From positions 1 to 57,883 of IMG/VR virus record IMGVR_UViG_3300035661_000073: DNA of 57,883 bases. One strand, given 5' to 3'. Under the pieces are notes generated by a model. That model was not told where the DNA came from. It ran no database searches and saw only the letters and a list, made by a program, of their open reading frames with translations. The position numbers were made by a program, and so were the translations under genes. How positions within the stretch are numbered: the stretch's first letter is position 1; every line of letters begins with the position of its first letter. The DNA is from a virus. Positions 21,996-29,045 of the stretch are shown piece after piece.

Positions 21996-22892
21996 TCATG
22001 ACAGTGCCTCCTGGATGGCGTCCTTGACCATGGTCGGGGTGATGTCGCATTGGTGGCCGGCGAAGGCGGGGCACCAGTTCCTGAACAGGGAGCAGGTGTC
22101 GTCGGCGCCGGAGCGGATGCGCTGCATGGCGTACTGGGACCAACCTGGTTGTTGCATCCGTTCGTAGCAGGGGAAGTGGGGGCAGGGCGACTCCACCGCC
22201 AGGAACCGCCCCTGTGCCCGGAACGGCACCCGGTTGCGGCCCCGGACCACGGTGTAGAGCCCGACGATGGCGATGGCGGACGCCCCGGCCAGTTGGATCG
22301 GCCCGCCGTCGCAGGACACCAGCAGGTCGGCCTGGCGGCACAGGGCCACGAACTCCAGGAAGTCGGTGCGGTCCCGGTAGTCCAGCACCCCGTCCACGCC
22401 CAGGTCCGCCACCCCCTTCTCGTGGCGGTTCGAGCCGACCTGGACGACGGTGAACCGCTGCCCCAACAGCCAGGTGGCGATCTCCCGCCAGTGTTCAATG
22501 GGCCAGGTGCGGTTCGGGTCGCCGGTGGAAGGGTGGAGCAGGGCCACCTTGTGGTCCGGGTCGAACCCGAAGTCCAGCTCGGGGACGGCCAGGTCCAGGG
22601 TCTTGTCGGCGGTCGGGACTTCGTGGCCCAGGAGCGGGTCCAGGTAGGCGTCCACCTGGTGGCGGTCCGGGATGCCGTAGACCGCGTTGCGGAGGTCGGC
22701 CACGGCGCCCTCGGTGACGAACCCGGGCTGGGTGATGACGGCGGCGACATGGGGGCAGGCGCGGGCCAGGGGGGCGTACTGCGGGTCGGTCTGGAGGGTG
22801 ACGGTGATGCCGGCCGAGCGCAGGGCTTTGGCGGCGCACAGGGCCATGGCCACGTCGCCCATGCCGTTGGTTCGGATCAGCGTAAGGTTCAT
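21996..22892 (-). CDS. GT9 / heptosyltransferase-like glycosyltransferase
   Basis: A 298-residue GT-B protein. The N-terminus MNLTLIRTNGMGDVAMA matches the glycosyltransferase family 9 start (R-x-x-x-x-GDV). The nucleotide-sugar half has HPSTGDPNRTWPIEHW (about 119) and CDGGPIQLAGASAIAIVGLY (about 194), the usual donor-site D-GG/H-LA pattern. Family members add heptose or related sugars to lipopolysaccharide. The ATG overlaps the upstream stop by four bases. As the second leftward gene it is probably early, which suggests modification of host LPS, for example to block superinfection; this is inference. Confidence 0.75.
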   Translation of the reverse strand: MNLTLIRTNGMGDVAMALCAAKALRSAGITVTLQTDPQYAPLARACPHVAAVITQPGFVTEGAVADLRNAVYGIPDRHQVDAYLDPLLGHEVPTADKTLDLAVPELDFGFDPDHKVALLHPSTGDPNRTWPIEHWREIATWLLGQRFTVVQVGSNRHEKGVADLGVDGVLDYRDRTDFLEFVALCRQADLLVSCDGGPIQLAGASAIAIVGLYTVVRGRNRVPFRAQGRFLAVESPCPHFPCYERMQQPGWSQYAMQRIRSGADDTCSLFRNWCPAFAGHQCDITPTMVKDAIQEALS

Positions 22893-23323
22893 CCCTGTGC
22901 CTCGGGGTGGAGGTCAGTGTGGGCGATCACATGCTTGACCCGGCGCGGAAGCGACTCGGTCTTATGGGCCATATGGCTCATCGGATCCGGCTCAGGGCCG
23001 CCAACCCGGGGGGCCGGCGAGTTCCACCAGGTGATCGTCCGTGGGTTCGGGTAGTTCGGGTAGACCAAGTGCGGGTTGACGTAGAGCCGGCTCCAACTCG
23101 GGCTTGCCGCCCTCCGGACCAACCCATCGTCTTCTAACCGCTTCAGAGCCTTCCAGAGCGCCGTCCGGTCGATCCCCGCCTCCTCCTGGTAGGCCGCCGC
23201 GTCAAGCACCACCTCGTTGTGGTAGTTCATCTTGTCGATGAGATACCCGAGCAGTTCCCTAGAAACCTGGCTGCTGATACCAAGCAACACCCTTAGAGTG
23301 CTTACCTTGACCTTCTTGACCAC
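22889..23323 (-). CDS. RepL-like winged-helix protein
   Basis: A protein of about 144 residues. GTG at 23323 has GGAG upstream; another GTG at 23335 is possible. The N-terminal helices LLGYLIDKMNYHNEV, a winged helix AAYQEEAGIDRTALWKALKRLEDDGLVRR, and a wing strand LYVNPHLVYPNY follow the pattern of plasmid RepL and related initiator or regulator proteins (N-x-V, T-x-x-K-x-L, NP). It is the first gene of the leftward arm, downstream of a promoter with an overlapping inverted repeat, so autoregulation is likely. It may act as replication initiator or as a repressor. Confidence 0.55.
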   Translation of the reverse strand: MVKKVKVSTLRVLLGISSQVSRELLGYLIDKMNYHNEVVLDAAAYQEEAGIDRTALWKALKRLEDDGLVRRAASPSWSRLYVNPHLVYPNYPNPRTITWWNSPAPRVGGPEPDPMSHMAHKTESLPRRVKHVIAHTDLHPEAQG

Positions 23324-23367
23324 GCCCAACTCCACTTACGTTCGGGTGTCCGCCCGATTCACCCCTA

Positions 23368-23395
23368 AATGTAGTCTTCAAAAACTACACGTCAA
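23368..23395 (-). promoter_or_regulatory. Sigma70-like leftward promoter
   Basis: Read leftward: TTGACG, 16 bases, TACATT, ending about 45 bases before the first leftward start. It overlaps an inverted repeat that could be its operator. Confidence 0.6.
23370..23389. repeat. Operator-like inverted repeat TGTAGT-N8-ACTACA
   Basis: Six-base arms are perfectly inverted around an eight-base AT-rich spacer and sit between the -35 and -10 of the leftward promoter. This is typical of a dimeric winged-helix repressor site; the RepL-like protein is the nearest candidate. Confidence 0.55.
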
Positions 23396-23538
23396 GCCTC
23401 TTTGCTAAGTTTTTCAATGAACCCCTGTTGTCTCAAAAAACCATTCGATGAATGTCGAAGAAGCCAATGGAATCATACAATTACAACTTAGCTCGAAAAC
23501 CCCCTTTATAATTCTTATAGAAGCCTTCACTGATGCTC

Positions 23539-23615
23539 GCCCTTCGGGCTGCGCTTGAATCGCTTCGCGCCTGACGGCGCTACGCAATTCAATGTTGGAT
23601 ATTCCCTTCGGGAAT
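23539..23615. ncRNA. Three consecutive hairpins, candidate structured RNA or REP-like element
   Basis: GCCC-TTC-GGGC (23539-23549) is the first hairpin. The second is larger, with TTGAAT...ATTCAA outer arms and GCGCC-TGAC-GGCGC inner arms (23555-23592). ATTCCC-TTC-GGGAAT (23601-23615) is the third. All three small loops carry TTC or TGAC, a pattern of stable RNA hairpins. Whether it acts as RNA or DNA is unknown. Confidence 0.4.
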
Positions 23616-24002
23616 GAATTTATTTAATTTTCTTCCGGAACTGAGAAAAAAATAAAAATTCAAACCGAAAATGCGCTCGACATAATTGGGTGCGTACTTA
23701 ACTTCAACCACCACCCCCACGCGATTCCCCAGGCCACCCCCCTCTGGGTTAGGGCATGTGCCCCATAGGGCCCGGTCCAGATGGGGTAGGGCAGGGCCCA
23801 TGGAGCGGCGGCACCCCATGACCTAGATGTGCCGGATCCCTTGTCGCGTACGTACCCACAGGCCATGGAATTATTTTCGGCGCTGCGAGAAAAATAAAAT
23901 CCACGCACGGAAATTGGAACGGGAGGCGGGGGGAAGGAGCGCACATTTCAACCCATCAAGTGTTCCTTGCCTTGCCACAGCACACCACCACAGTGCCGAC
24001 CA

Positions 24003-24032
24003 CACTGTATTGGTCGCCAGGCCAACACAGTG
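24003..24032. repeat. Long inverted repeat
   Basis: Arms CACTGT-A-TTGG and CCAA-C-ACAGTG pair with one mismatch around the loop TCGCCAGG. No T-run follows. It may be a regulator site or part of an origin. Confidence 0.45.
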
Positions 24033-24079
24033 ATGGAATGTTTACCCCTATAGTCCCCACGTCGGGCGATCTGGGGTAT

Positions 24080-24102
24080 TTTCTGAATTATTTTTTCAGA
24101 AA
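24080..24102. repeat. AT-rich inverted repeat upstream of the rightward promoter
   Basis: Arms TTTCTGAA and TTCAGAAA are perfectly paired around TTATTTT and lie 16 bases before the -35 of the rightward promoter. A regulator site or a DNA-unwinding element is possible. Confidence 0.5.
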
Positions 24103-24117
24103 TATTTAAATTACCCC

Positions 24118-24146
24118 TTGACCAAGGGGACAGCTTGACCGATACT
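24118..24146 (+). promoter_or_regulatory. Sigma70-like rightward promoter
   Basis: TTGACC, 17 bases, GATACT, followed by an AGGAGGGG ribosome site and the first rightward ATG at 24166. It would be an early promoter for the small-gene block. Confidence 0.6.
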
Positions 24147-24165
24147 ATTATCAGGAGGGGGAACC

Positions 24166-24354
24166 ATGACCAACGCAACTAACCACGATGAACCCATCCC
24201 GTATCGGGTTCACGGGATCCTGGAGGAATTCGAATGCCCTATGTGCGGGGCCATCGTTGAGAACGGGGAACGCGCCTATGAGTTTATGGGCGATGTGTTC
24301 TGTTCGAAAGCCTGCTGTGCCCAGGCCCTCATCGGCCGGCCCGGGGAGTTGTAG
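24166..24354 (+). CDS. Small zinc-finger protein
   Basis: A 62-residue protein with a very strong ribosome site (AGGAGGGG). It holds C-P-M-C-G and F-C-S-K-A-C-C pairs separated by ERAYEFMGDV, resembling MYM/TRASH-type treble-clef zinc fingers. It is the first gene of the rightward early arm and a candidate host-takeover protein. Confidence 0.7.
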   Translation: MTNATNHDEPIPYRVHGILEEFECPMCGAIVENGERAYEFMGDVFCSKACCAQALIGRPGEL

Positions 24355-24356
24355 CC

Positions 24357-24575
24357 ATGAGCGCACCCGTCACGATGTCGGCCCCCTGGCTGGCCCTGGC
24401 CATCGCCGCCAATCATGGCGAGGCCAACCGCGCCCGGGAGGCCCTGGCCGCCGCCCTGGCGGTCAGCCCCCGCACCGTCAACCGCTGGTCTCGTGGCGCC
24501 ACCCGGCCTGGCGGCCCTGAGATCCTGGCTATCCGCAACCTGGCCGCCCACTTGGGCGTCCCTTCACCCGTTTAA
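24357..24575 (+). CDS. Helix-turn-helix regulator
   Basis: A 72-residue protein. Residues 25-65 (AREALAAALAVSPRTVNRWS...) form a Cro/CI-like helix-turn-helix with recognition helix SPRTVNRWSRG. It starts three bases after the preceding stop. It is probably a repressor acting on the nearby divergent promoters. Confidence 0.65.
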   Translation: MSAPVTMSAPWLALAIAANHGEANRAREALAAALAVSPRTVNRWSRGATRPGGPEILAIRNLAAHLGVPSPV

Positions 24576-24585
24576 CGGAGGGCCC

Positions 24586-24813
24586 ATGCGTTACGCATAC
24601 GGAATCGTGCCCAGTGGCGATCAAACCACCATCCGGACCCCGCCAACCTGGACCACGATGGGGGAGGCCAGAAAGGTCTCCGCCCAGTTCCGGGGTAACT
24701 CTGAATGGAAGCGGGTCGCCAGATGGCGGACCGATCAGGAACAGTGCCCGATCATCGAATGGCGTCGCGACCCGAACGGCAAGGGCCGCCGCTGGTTCAG
24801 CGCCACGGTTTAG
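24586..24813 (+). CDS. Small hypothetical protein
   Basis: A 75-residue basic protein, MRYAYGIVPSGDQTTIR..., with ACGGAGGG upstream. It ends WRRDPNGKGRRWFSATV. No family was recognised. Confidence 0.6.
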   Translation: MRYAYGIVPSGDQTTIRTPPTWTTMGEARKVSAQFRGNSEWKRVARWRTDQEQCPIIEWRRDPNGKGRRWFSATV

Positions 24814-24821
24814 TGCAGGCC

Positions 24822-24850
24822 CGGGACCAGCCGCACCGCCGCCGGTCCCG
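24822..24850. repeat. Intergenic hairpin
   Basis: Seven-base arms CGGGACC and GGTCCCG surround a 15-base loop in the gap between two small genes. No T-run follows, so it may attenuate transcription or protect the mRNA. Confidence 0.4.
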
Positions 24851-24883
24851 CACAAGTGCTAGACCAACTCACCAGGAGCCATC

Positions 24884-25066
24884 ATGCGCCATTTCCCGCC
24901 CATCAACGTCCGCCTGATCACCTTGCAGGCCCATGACCGGCACCGCGCCCGCGAGCTGGCCGAGGCCACGCACCGCGCCTTTGTGGACCTGGCCAATCGC
25001 AGCTTGGCCGAGATCACCGCACCCGCGCCCAGTCTTATTTTTTGGAATGATCAGTCAAAAAAATAA
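24884..25066 (+). CDS. Small hypothetical protein
   Basis: A 60-residue, mostly helical protein (MRHFPPINVRLITLQAHDRH...) with AGGAG upstream. Its stop codon lies inside the first ATCAG-type element, so element and gene end are fused. Confidence 0.55.
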   Translation: MRHFPPINVRLITLQAHDRHRARELAEATHRAFVDLANRSLAEITAPAPSLIFWNDQSKK

Positions 25067-25072
25067 TCTGAT
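25050..25072 (+). promoter_or_regulatory. ATCAG-N13-CTGAT element, copy 1
   Basis: Both arms are perfect: ATCAG, 13 A/T-rich bases ending TAAT, then CTGAT. TAATCT can serve as a -10 with TTGGAA 16 bases upstream. It lies in the gap before the 25169 gene. Confidence 0.6.
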
Positions 25073-25086
25073 TTTCCCTTGACTCG

Positions 25087-25109
25087 ATCGGCAAATAATT
25101 TAATCTGAT
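25087..25109 (+). promoter_or_regulatory. ATCAG-N13-CTGAT element, copy 2
   Basis: ATCGG, 13 A/T-rich bases, CTGAT. It is combined with TTGACT at 25079-25084, placed 16 bases before TAATCT, so it also reads as a good sigma70 promoter. It follows copy 1 by 14 bases. Confidence 0.6.
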
Positions 25110-25168
25110 ACCAGAAACCAAAGCACAAACACAGCCACGCGGGGCAGATACCGCACGGAGAATCGCCC

Positions 25169-25390
25169 ATGAGCAAGCCTTACAACGGGCACAAAAACTG
25201 GAATCACTGGAACGTTTCCTTGTGGATCAACAATGACGAGGGTCTGTACAACCTGGCGCTGGAGTCGATCAAGCGCACCGACAACCGCGACCAGGCCGCC
25301 CGGTACTTTCTGGAGCGGGTGGAGGCCAAGACCCCGGACGGGGCGCCCTATAGCGTGGCCACCATCAAGGCCGCCATGGCGGGGATGTAG
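25169..25390 (+). CDS. Small hypothetical protein (NWNHWNVSLW motif)
   Basis: A 73-residue protein. The segment GHKNWNHWNVSLWINNDEGLY, broken over residues 7-27, then YSVATIKAAMAGM, resembles a family of tiny phage and plasmid proteins that begin with a 'KNWN-WN-SLW--ND--LY' pattern. Function is unknown. It is the first gene after two promoter-like elements. Confidence 0.6.
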   Translation: MSKPYNGHKNWNHWNVSLWINNDEGLYNLALESIKRTDNRDQAARYFLERVEAKTPDGAPYSVATIKAAMAGM

Positions 25391-25392
25391 CC

Positions 25393-25593
25393 ATGACCGC
25401 GCCCAAGATCCACGCCCACTTGGTCAAAGACCGGCAAGAGCATTTCAATACCCGCCGGGGCTGGTTCGTCAACGCTTACCGCCTGGTGGACCCGGAGACC
25501 GGGTTAGACCTGGTTCAGCCCTGGTTCAGCACTCGCAAGGACGCTATCACCTACGCGGCCCAAAACAACATCACCATCCAGGGGCAGCCATGA
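25393..25593 (+). CDS. Small hypothetical protein
   Basis: A 66-residue alpha/beta protein (MTAPKIHAHLVKDRQEHFNTR...). Three bases separate it from the previous stop, and its own stop overlaps the next start. It is part of a coupled string of tiny genes. Confidence 0.6.
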   Translation: MTAPKIHAHLVKDRQEHFNTRRGWFVNAYRLVDPETGLDLVQPWFSTRKDAITYAAQNNITIQGQP

Positions 25594-26000
25594 CCACCCG
25601 CAAGCAGGAAACCGCAGAGGTTCTGTTCAGGCTGTACCGCCTGGGATTCACCGCCACCGAGGCCCAAGCCCTGCGCGGAATCGCCATGACCCTTTCACGT
25701 TGGGATGAGGTCGAGTGTAACGGCGACATCGAGCGCGACGAGGCCACCGGCAAGCCTTTCCGGTGCTGGGACCAGTACACCCGCCAGCAGGTCACCATCC
25801 GGCGCCGGTCTCCCGTTGCCGACCGTGAGGCCGGGGCACTGCGTCGCCTGGCCCGGATTCTGGAGGCCCACCCGGACCTGGCCGCCTACCATCAGAGCGA
25901 CCCGCGCGGCGCCAGCCTGTACATCTACCCCAAAGCGAAGATGGAACCCGGGCAGGACATCGCCTGCTGGTATTCATCCATCGGAACGGCGGTGTACTAA
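25590..26000 (+). CDS. Hypothetical protein
   Basis: A 136-residue protein whose ATG overlaps the previous stop (ATGA). The first 30 residues contain a helical LGFTATEAQALRGIAMTLSRW unit. The C-terminal half resembles a small alpha/beta domain ending IACWYSSIGTAVY. A similar layout occurs in phage and plasmid proteins of unknown role. Confidence 0.6.
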   Translation: MTTRKQETAEVLFRLYRLGFTATEAQALRGIAMTLSRWDEVECNGDIERDEATGKPFRCWDQYTRQQVTIRRRSPVADREAGALRRLARILEAHPDLAAYHQSDPRGASLYIYPKAKMEPGQDIACWYSSIGTAVY

Positions 26001-26002
26001 CC

Positions 26003-26167
26003 ATGGCCGCCGAACCGACCCCCGCCCAGGTTGCCGCCGCCTGGGTCATTGGCTACCTGGCCGAGACCTACGGCGCCGGCCCTGTCACCCTCGCCGGTCC
26101 GGATCTGTCCCGCTTTGCCTTTGAGCAGGGCAGGGAGGACCGCCGCCAGGAGCAGGCCCAACCATGA
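26003..26167 (+). CDS. Tiny hypothetical protein
   Basis: A 54-residue acidic helical protein, MAAEPTPAQVAAAWVIGYL... It begins two bases after the preceding stop and its stop overlaps the next ATG by four bases. No motif is seen. Confidence 0.5.
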   Translation: MAAEPTPAQVAAAWVIGYLAETYGAGPVTLAGPDLSRFAFEQGREDRRQEQAQP

Positions 26168-26334
26168 ACACCCAGCCCGGCACCCAGACCTATTTCCCCT
26201 GGTTCGAGGGTCAGCGCCCGCTGGAAATTCCGCCCGAGAACCAACCCCCGCCCATCCCGATCAAGGGCTATTTCCCCGACGAACCGCCCACGAACCCCCA
26301 GGAGGCCCAATGGCTATCGCTTTCGAGCAGATAA
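26164..26334 (+). CDS. Tiny Pro-rich protein
   Basis: A 56-residue protein rich in Pro, Gln and aromatic residues (MNTQPGTQTYFPWFEGQRPL...). It is coupled to the upstream gene through ATGA. Its end overlaps the following gene by 25 bases in another frame. Confidence 0.45.
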   Translation: MNTQPGTQTYFPWFEGQRPLEIPPENQPPPIPIKGYFPDEPPTNPQEAQWLSLSSR

Positions 26335-26810
26335 AAGCCAATCTCTTTTGGCTCACCGTCAATGAGTCGGAATGGCACCAGCACCCCAAGGGCGGGGGCT
26401 GGGTCCAGAACACCGCCCACGTTGACGAGTCCGCGATGGTAGAAGGTGTGGTCTTCGGCGATGCCCAGGTCTTCGGCGATGCCTGGGTCTTCGGCAATGC
26501 CCGGGTCTACGGCGATGCCCAGGTCTACGGCGATGACTGGGCGTTCTCCCCGCTCCAAATACAGGGGGCGTGTCATTTTGTGACCACATGCACCCATACC
26601 CATCTCCAGATTGGATGCTATCGGCACACGTTAATTGAGTGGCAACGCCACTATCAGCGCATCTGGCGATCCGAAGGCTACACCCCTGACCAGATCGCAG
26701 AATGCGGGCTCATCATCGCCTTTGCCGCCGATTGGTTAGAAGCCAAGTTCTACAAACAAGGGGCATCGCAGCGCGATGCCAGGGGCCGATTCACCAAGAA
26801 AACCACATAA
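26310..26810 (+). CDS. Hexapeptide / beta-helix repeat protein
   Basis: A 166-residue protein with GGAGG upstream. Residues 41-77 are tandem six-residue repeats, VFGDAQ-VFGDAW-VFGNAR-VYGDAQ-VYGDDW, which form a left-handed beta-helix-like turn stack. The rest is mixed, with a basic C-terminal tail (RDARGRFTKKTT). Proteins with VxGDA repeats occur in phages and bacteria without a defined role; a surface mimicking DNA is one possibility. Confidence 0.6.
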   Translation: MAIAFEQIKANLFWLTVNESEWHQHPKGGGWVQNTAHVDESAMVEGVVFGDAQVFGDAWVFGNARVYGDAQVYGDDWAFSPLQIQGACHFVTTCTHTHLQIGCYRHTLIEWQRHYQRIWRSEGYTPDQIAECGLIIAFAADWLEAKFYKQGASQRDARGRFTKKTT

Positions 26811-26822
26811 GGGAGGACCTGA

Positions 26823-27041
26823 ATGATCATCTCGACGTATCTCTACTATGGCTTCCCCACCCGCCGGGAGGCCGGAACCATGGCCGAGGCGGAAGCCTTC
26901 GCCCAGGCATACGCCCGGGTTTCCCGGACCGTGGACAATGCTCGGGGCGCTGACTTCCAGGTGCCGCCCTACCAGGGCCGGGGCCGGAGCTATCAGGACC
27001 GGGACCACCACGCCCGCCACCGGGGCAAAAAGAGCGCCTGA
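26823..27041 (+). CDS. Small hypothetical protein
   Basis: A 72-residue protein with GGAGG upstream, ending in a basic His/Arg-rich tail (DRDHHARHRGKKSA) that could bind nucleic acid. No family was recognised. Confidence 0.55.
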   Translation: MIISTYLYYGFPTRREAGTMAEAEAFAQAYARVSRTVDNARGADFQVPPYQGRGRSYQDRDHHARHRGKKSA

Positions 27042-27047
27042 CCCCTC

Positions 27048-27090
27048 GGTTTGCTGAACGGGCCCAGCACTGGGGCCCTTTGAACAAACC
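27048..27090. repeat. Two-part intergenic hairpin
   Basis: Outer arms GGTTTG and CAAACC enclose inner arms GGGCCC and GGGCCC around AGCACTG. It fills the gap between two small genes. Without a T-run it is more likely an mRNA stability or attenuation element than a terminator. Confidence 0.45.
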
Positions 27091-27102
27091 CAAGGAGTCA
27101 TC

Positions 27103-27261
27103 ATGGAACAAATGCTCGCCTACCTCCGCGCCCGCTATCTGCTGGCGCTCTGCTGGCCCAAGGGAGTGACCTGGCCAGCGTCCCGAAGGGATGAGGTGTT
27201 GAACTCCATGCGCCCGACCGGCCCCGTCCACCCCATGTGCCCGGTGGTGTTTGATGAGTAG
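27103..27261 (+). CDS. Tiny hypothetical protein
   Basis: A 52-residue protein (MEQMLAYLRARYLLALCWPKG...) with AAGGAG upstream. Its end overlaps the next start by eight bases. The N-terminus is moderately hydrophobic. Confidence 0.5.
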   Translation: MEQMLAYLRARYLLALCWPKGVTWPASRRDEVLNSMRPTGPVHPMCPVVFDE

Positions 27262-27367
27262 ACACTGGCTCGTTTGCATCTGCGTCTTTATCGCCATTGC
27301 CGCCGGCATCGTCCAGGGGATCGTCCCGGCCATGACCGCGACCGCCGTATTTTTTGGCTGGCGATAA
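27254..27367 (+). CDS. Tiny single-span membrane protein
   Basis: A 37-residue peptide, MSRHWLVCICVFIAIAAG..., with one hydrophobic span (residues 5-26) and a short hydrophobic end. It overlaps the preceding gene by eight bases. Membrane insertion is predicted; the role is unknown. Confidence 0.5.
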   Translation: MSRHWLVCICVFIAIAAGIVQGIVPAMTATAVFFGWR

Positions 27368-27389
27368 TCAGCAAAAAATATATACTTTA
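27367..27389 (+). promoter_or_regulatory. ATCAG-N13-CTGAT family element, copy 3
   Basis: ATCAG, 13 A/T-rich bases ending TATA, then CTTTA. TATACT would be the -10. It begins at the last base of the preceding stop codon and precedes the 27408 gene. Confidence 0.5.
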
Positions 27390-27407
27390 ACCATCAACCC
27401 ATCATCC

Positions 27408-27590
27408 ATGGGGGTGCCCGTGAACGTCCGCACCAAGCCCCATCTCATTACCCGCCGGGTCCAGGAAATCAGCGAAGCCCTGGACCTCGGATGGTTCGCC
27501 AACCCTGACGAATACTGGGAAAGCTGCCGCGAACTGGCCCGCCTGCACCAGATCGAGCGCGCCCAGATCGCCCAAACGGAGCCCGTATGA
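27408..27590 (+). CDS. Small helical protein
   Basis: A 60-residue protein, MGVPVNVRTKPHLITRRVQEI... The start is uncertain: ATG at 27408 has no clear ribosome site, and GTG at 27420 is an alternative. The helical C-terminus (CRELARLHQIERAQIAQ) may mediate protein contacts. Its stop overlaps the next ATG. Confidence 0.5.
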   Translation: MGVPVNVRTKPHLITRRVQEISEALDLGWFANPDEYWESCRELARLHQIERAQIAQTEPV

Positions 27591-27910
27591 AAACCGAACT
27601 CATCAAGGCCGAACGTTGCCTGTTCGGGCACTACCGTTACCGGCTGGAAGTGTGCCGATCCTGGGGTCCGTTCCGCTGGCGTGGTGTCTACCAGGCTGAA
27701 GGGCAGTCCATGTGTTGGTACGACCAGCAGGGGCACCGGGTCTACAGCGCCGGCCTGGTGGAAGACCTGACCAGGCTTCTGGTCCGCGCCCTGGCACTGA
27801 AACAGTGCCCGCCCCAGACCCTGCCGGCGGCCCAGACCGTGCCCGATATCGTGGAGATCGGCCAGCCGAGCGTCCGCGTGACCTACGCCCCGGGGGTGCC
27901 CCGTGGGTAG
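27587..27910 (+). CDS. Hypothetical protein
   Basis: A 107-residue protein with an ATGA-coupled start. A beta-rich first half (GHYRYRLEVCRSWGPFRWRG) is followed by a helix and a strand. Its stop overlaps the next start by eight bases. No family was recognised. Confidence 0.55.
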   Translation: MKTELIKAERCLFGHYRYRLEVCRSWGPFRWRGVYQAEGQSMCWYDQQGHRVYSAGLVEDLTRLLVRALALKQCPPQTLPAAQTVPDIVEIGQPSVRVTYAPGVPRG

Positions 27911-28133
27911 GCTGGCTGAACTCGAAAGCGAGCTGCGTCAGGTGCAAGGGCGGCTGATGCGCTGGCCGATGTCGGCCCGCTACCAGTACCAAGCTCGGGA
28001 ACTCCGCCGCGCAATCGAGCGCGAACGGGAGACCTGGGTACGGGCGCTGCGTGGTGGGATCCGCCGCGCCCTGATGGAATTGGATGAGGCCACCCTGGAA
28101 ATGATCCACACACAGATTACAGGCCATGGTTAA
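27903..28133 (+). CDS. Small coiled-coil protein
   Basis: A 76-residue, mostly helical basic protein with a GTG start. Residues 4-50 form a coiled coil (LAELESELRQVQGRLMRW). It probably oligomerises; the function is unknown. Confidence 0.55.
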   Translation: MGRLAELESELRQVQGRLMRWPMSARYQYQARELRRAIERERETWVRALRGGIRRALMELDEATLEMIHTQITGHG

Positions 28134-28161
28134 GGGTATGCAGATATCCGGGAGAAGAACC

Positions 28162-28254
28162 ATGAAACCGAGCGGCGCTGCCGTTCTGCTGTGGGTCGTG
28201 GTGCCCCTGATTTTCTGGGGTGCCGTGGCTGCTGCAACGATTTTTAACAATTAA
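28162..28254 (+). CDS. Tiny membrane protein
   Basis: A 30-residue peptide, [20 protein letters not shown]..., with a single hydrophobic span and GGAGAAG upstream. It resembles other single-span phage peptides that alter the host membrane, but no function can be given. Confidence 0.45.
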   Translation: MKPSGAAVLLWVVVPLIFWGAVAAATIFNN

Positions 28255-28297
28255 CGAGATCCTGCCCAGGAGCACCACCCATCCCCATGGAGCCGAA

Positions 28298-28804
28298 ATG
28301 AAACGCTACACCCCCGAAGAACTCAAGACCGTGCTGGACGCCCACAAAAAGTGGCTGCGCGACGAGGACGGCGGCAGCCGGGCCGACCTGGGCGGGGCCT
28401 ACCTGGGCGGGGCCAACCTGCGCGGGGCCAAACTGCGCGGGGCCTACCTGCGCGAGGCCGACCTGCGCGGGGCCGACCTGGGCGGGGCCGACCTGCGCGG
28501 GGCCAAACTGCGCGGGGCCGACCTGCAAATCTATTCCCTGGAGGTATTCTCTGGCCTATATCCCTACGTCTGCTACTCATTTGTGACACAAGCCGGCGTC
28601 CCATGGGTCCGCATGGGCTGCCTCTGGCACAGCCTGGAGGATTGGGATCGGATTGGGATTCGGGCCAGCAATGTCAACGAGTTTCCCGACGATGGCGGCG
28701 GAAAATGCGAGCGGAGGGTCCGAGCGTACGAATTCGCCCGCGCTGCCGCTCTGGCCCAGGTGGAGAAATTCCGCACTGAGAACCCCGCCCAGGCCACGGC
28801 CTGA
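28298..28804 (+). CDS. Pentapeptide-repeat protein
   Basis: A 168-residue protein with GGAG upstream. After a helical start ([17 protein letters not shown]), residues 29-76 are ten A-(D/N/K/Y)-L-x-G pentapeptides, which form a right-handed square beta-helix. The remainder ([18 protein letters not shown]...) is a globular domain often attached to such repeats in phages, with tandem aromatic strands. Some pentapeptide proteins mimic DNA and inhibit or protect gyrase; here the role is inferred only. Confidence 0.75.
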   Translation: MKRYTPEELKTVLDAHKKWLRDEDGGSRADLGGAYLGGANLRGAKLRGAYLREADLRGADLGGADLRGAKLRGADLQIYSLEVFSGLYPYVCYSFVTQAGVPWVRMGCLWHSLEDWDRIGIRASNVNEFPDDGGGKCERRVRAYEFARAAALAQVEKFRTENPAQATA

Positions 28805-28823
28805 TCTTGTCCAGGAGCATGGA

Positions 28824-29021
28824 GTGGTCCAGAGCTCACCCGCTTTCCCCGGCAAGGAAACCCAATTCGGATTTTCATGGGGTCCGGCTGAAGTGACTCG
28901 CCTCTGCTCCGACCCAAAGTGGGGCGTGATCTTTCAAGTCAAGACGCCAAAGGGAACACTGGAAATCCGGGTGACGCCCAAGGGTTTCATTCGGGGCGAC
29001 CATCCCAAACCCAAGAAGTGA
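28824..29021 (+). CDS. Small beta-rich protein
   Basis: A 65-residue protein with a GTG start and AGGAG upstream. Strand-rich GVIFQVKTPKGTLEIRVTPKG precedes a basic tail (DHPKPKK). The gap before it contains the recurring leader word CTTGTCCA. Confidence 0.5.
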   Translation: MVQSSPAFPGKETQFGFSWGPAEVTRLCSDPKWGVIFQVKTPKGTLEIRVTPKGFIRGDHPKPKK

Positions 29022-29045
29022 TCTTGTCCATCCTCGGAGCCATTC

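Larger units (their letters stand above)
23396..24117. other. Non-coding divergent control region (candidate origin)
   Basis: About 720 bases separate the two arms. The left part (23396-23530) is AT-rich for this genome. Next come three hairpins (23539-23615), a C-rich stretch containing repeated GGGCCCATGG/GGGCC words (23740-23820), a long hairpin (24003-24032) and an AT-rich inverted repeat (24080-24102). Short open frames here lack ribosome sites and sensible composition. The arrangement fits a regulatory and replication-origin region. Confidence 0.5.

Noticed and set aside
23589-23944. Several short minus-strand frames in the control region
   Set aside because: They contain hairpins and AT-rich tracts, lack ribosome sites and overlap each other in different frames.
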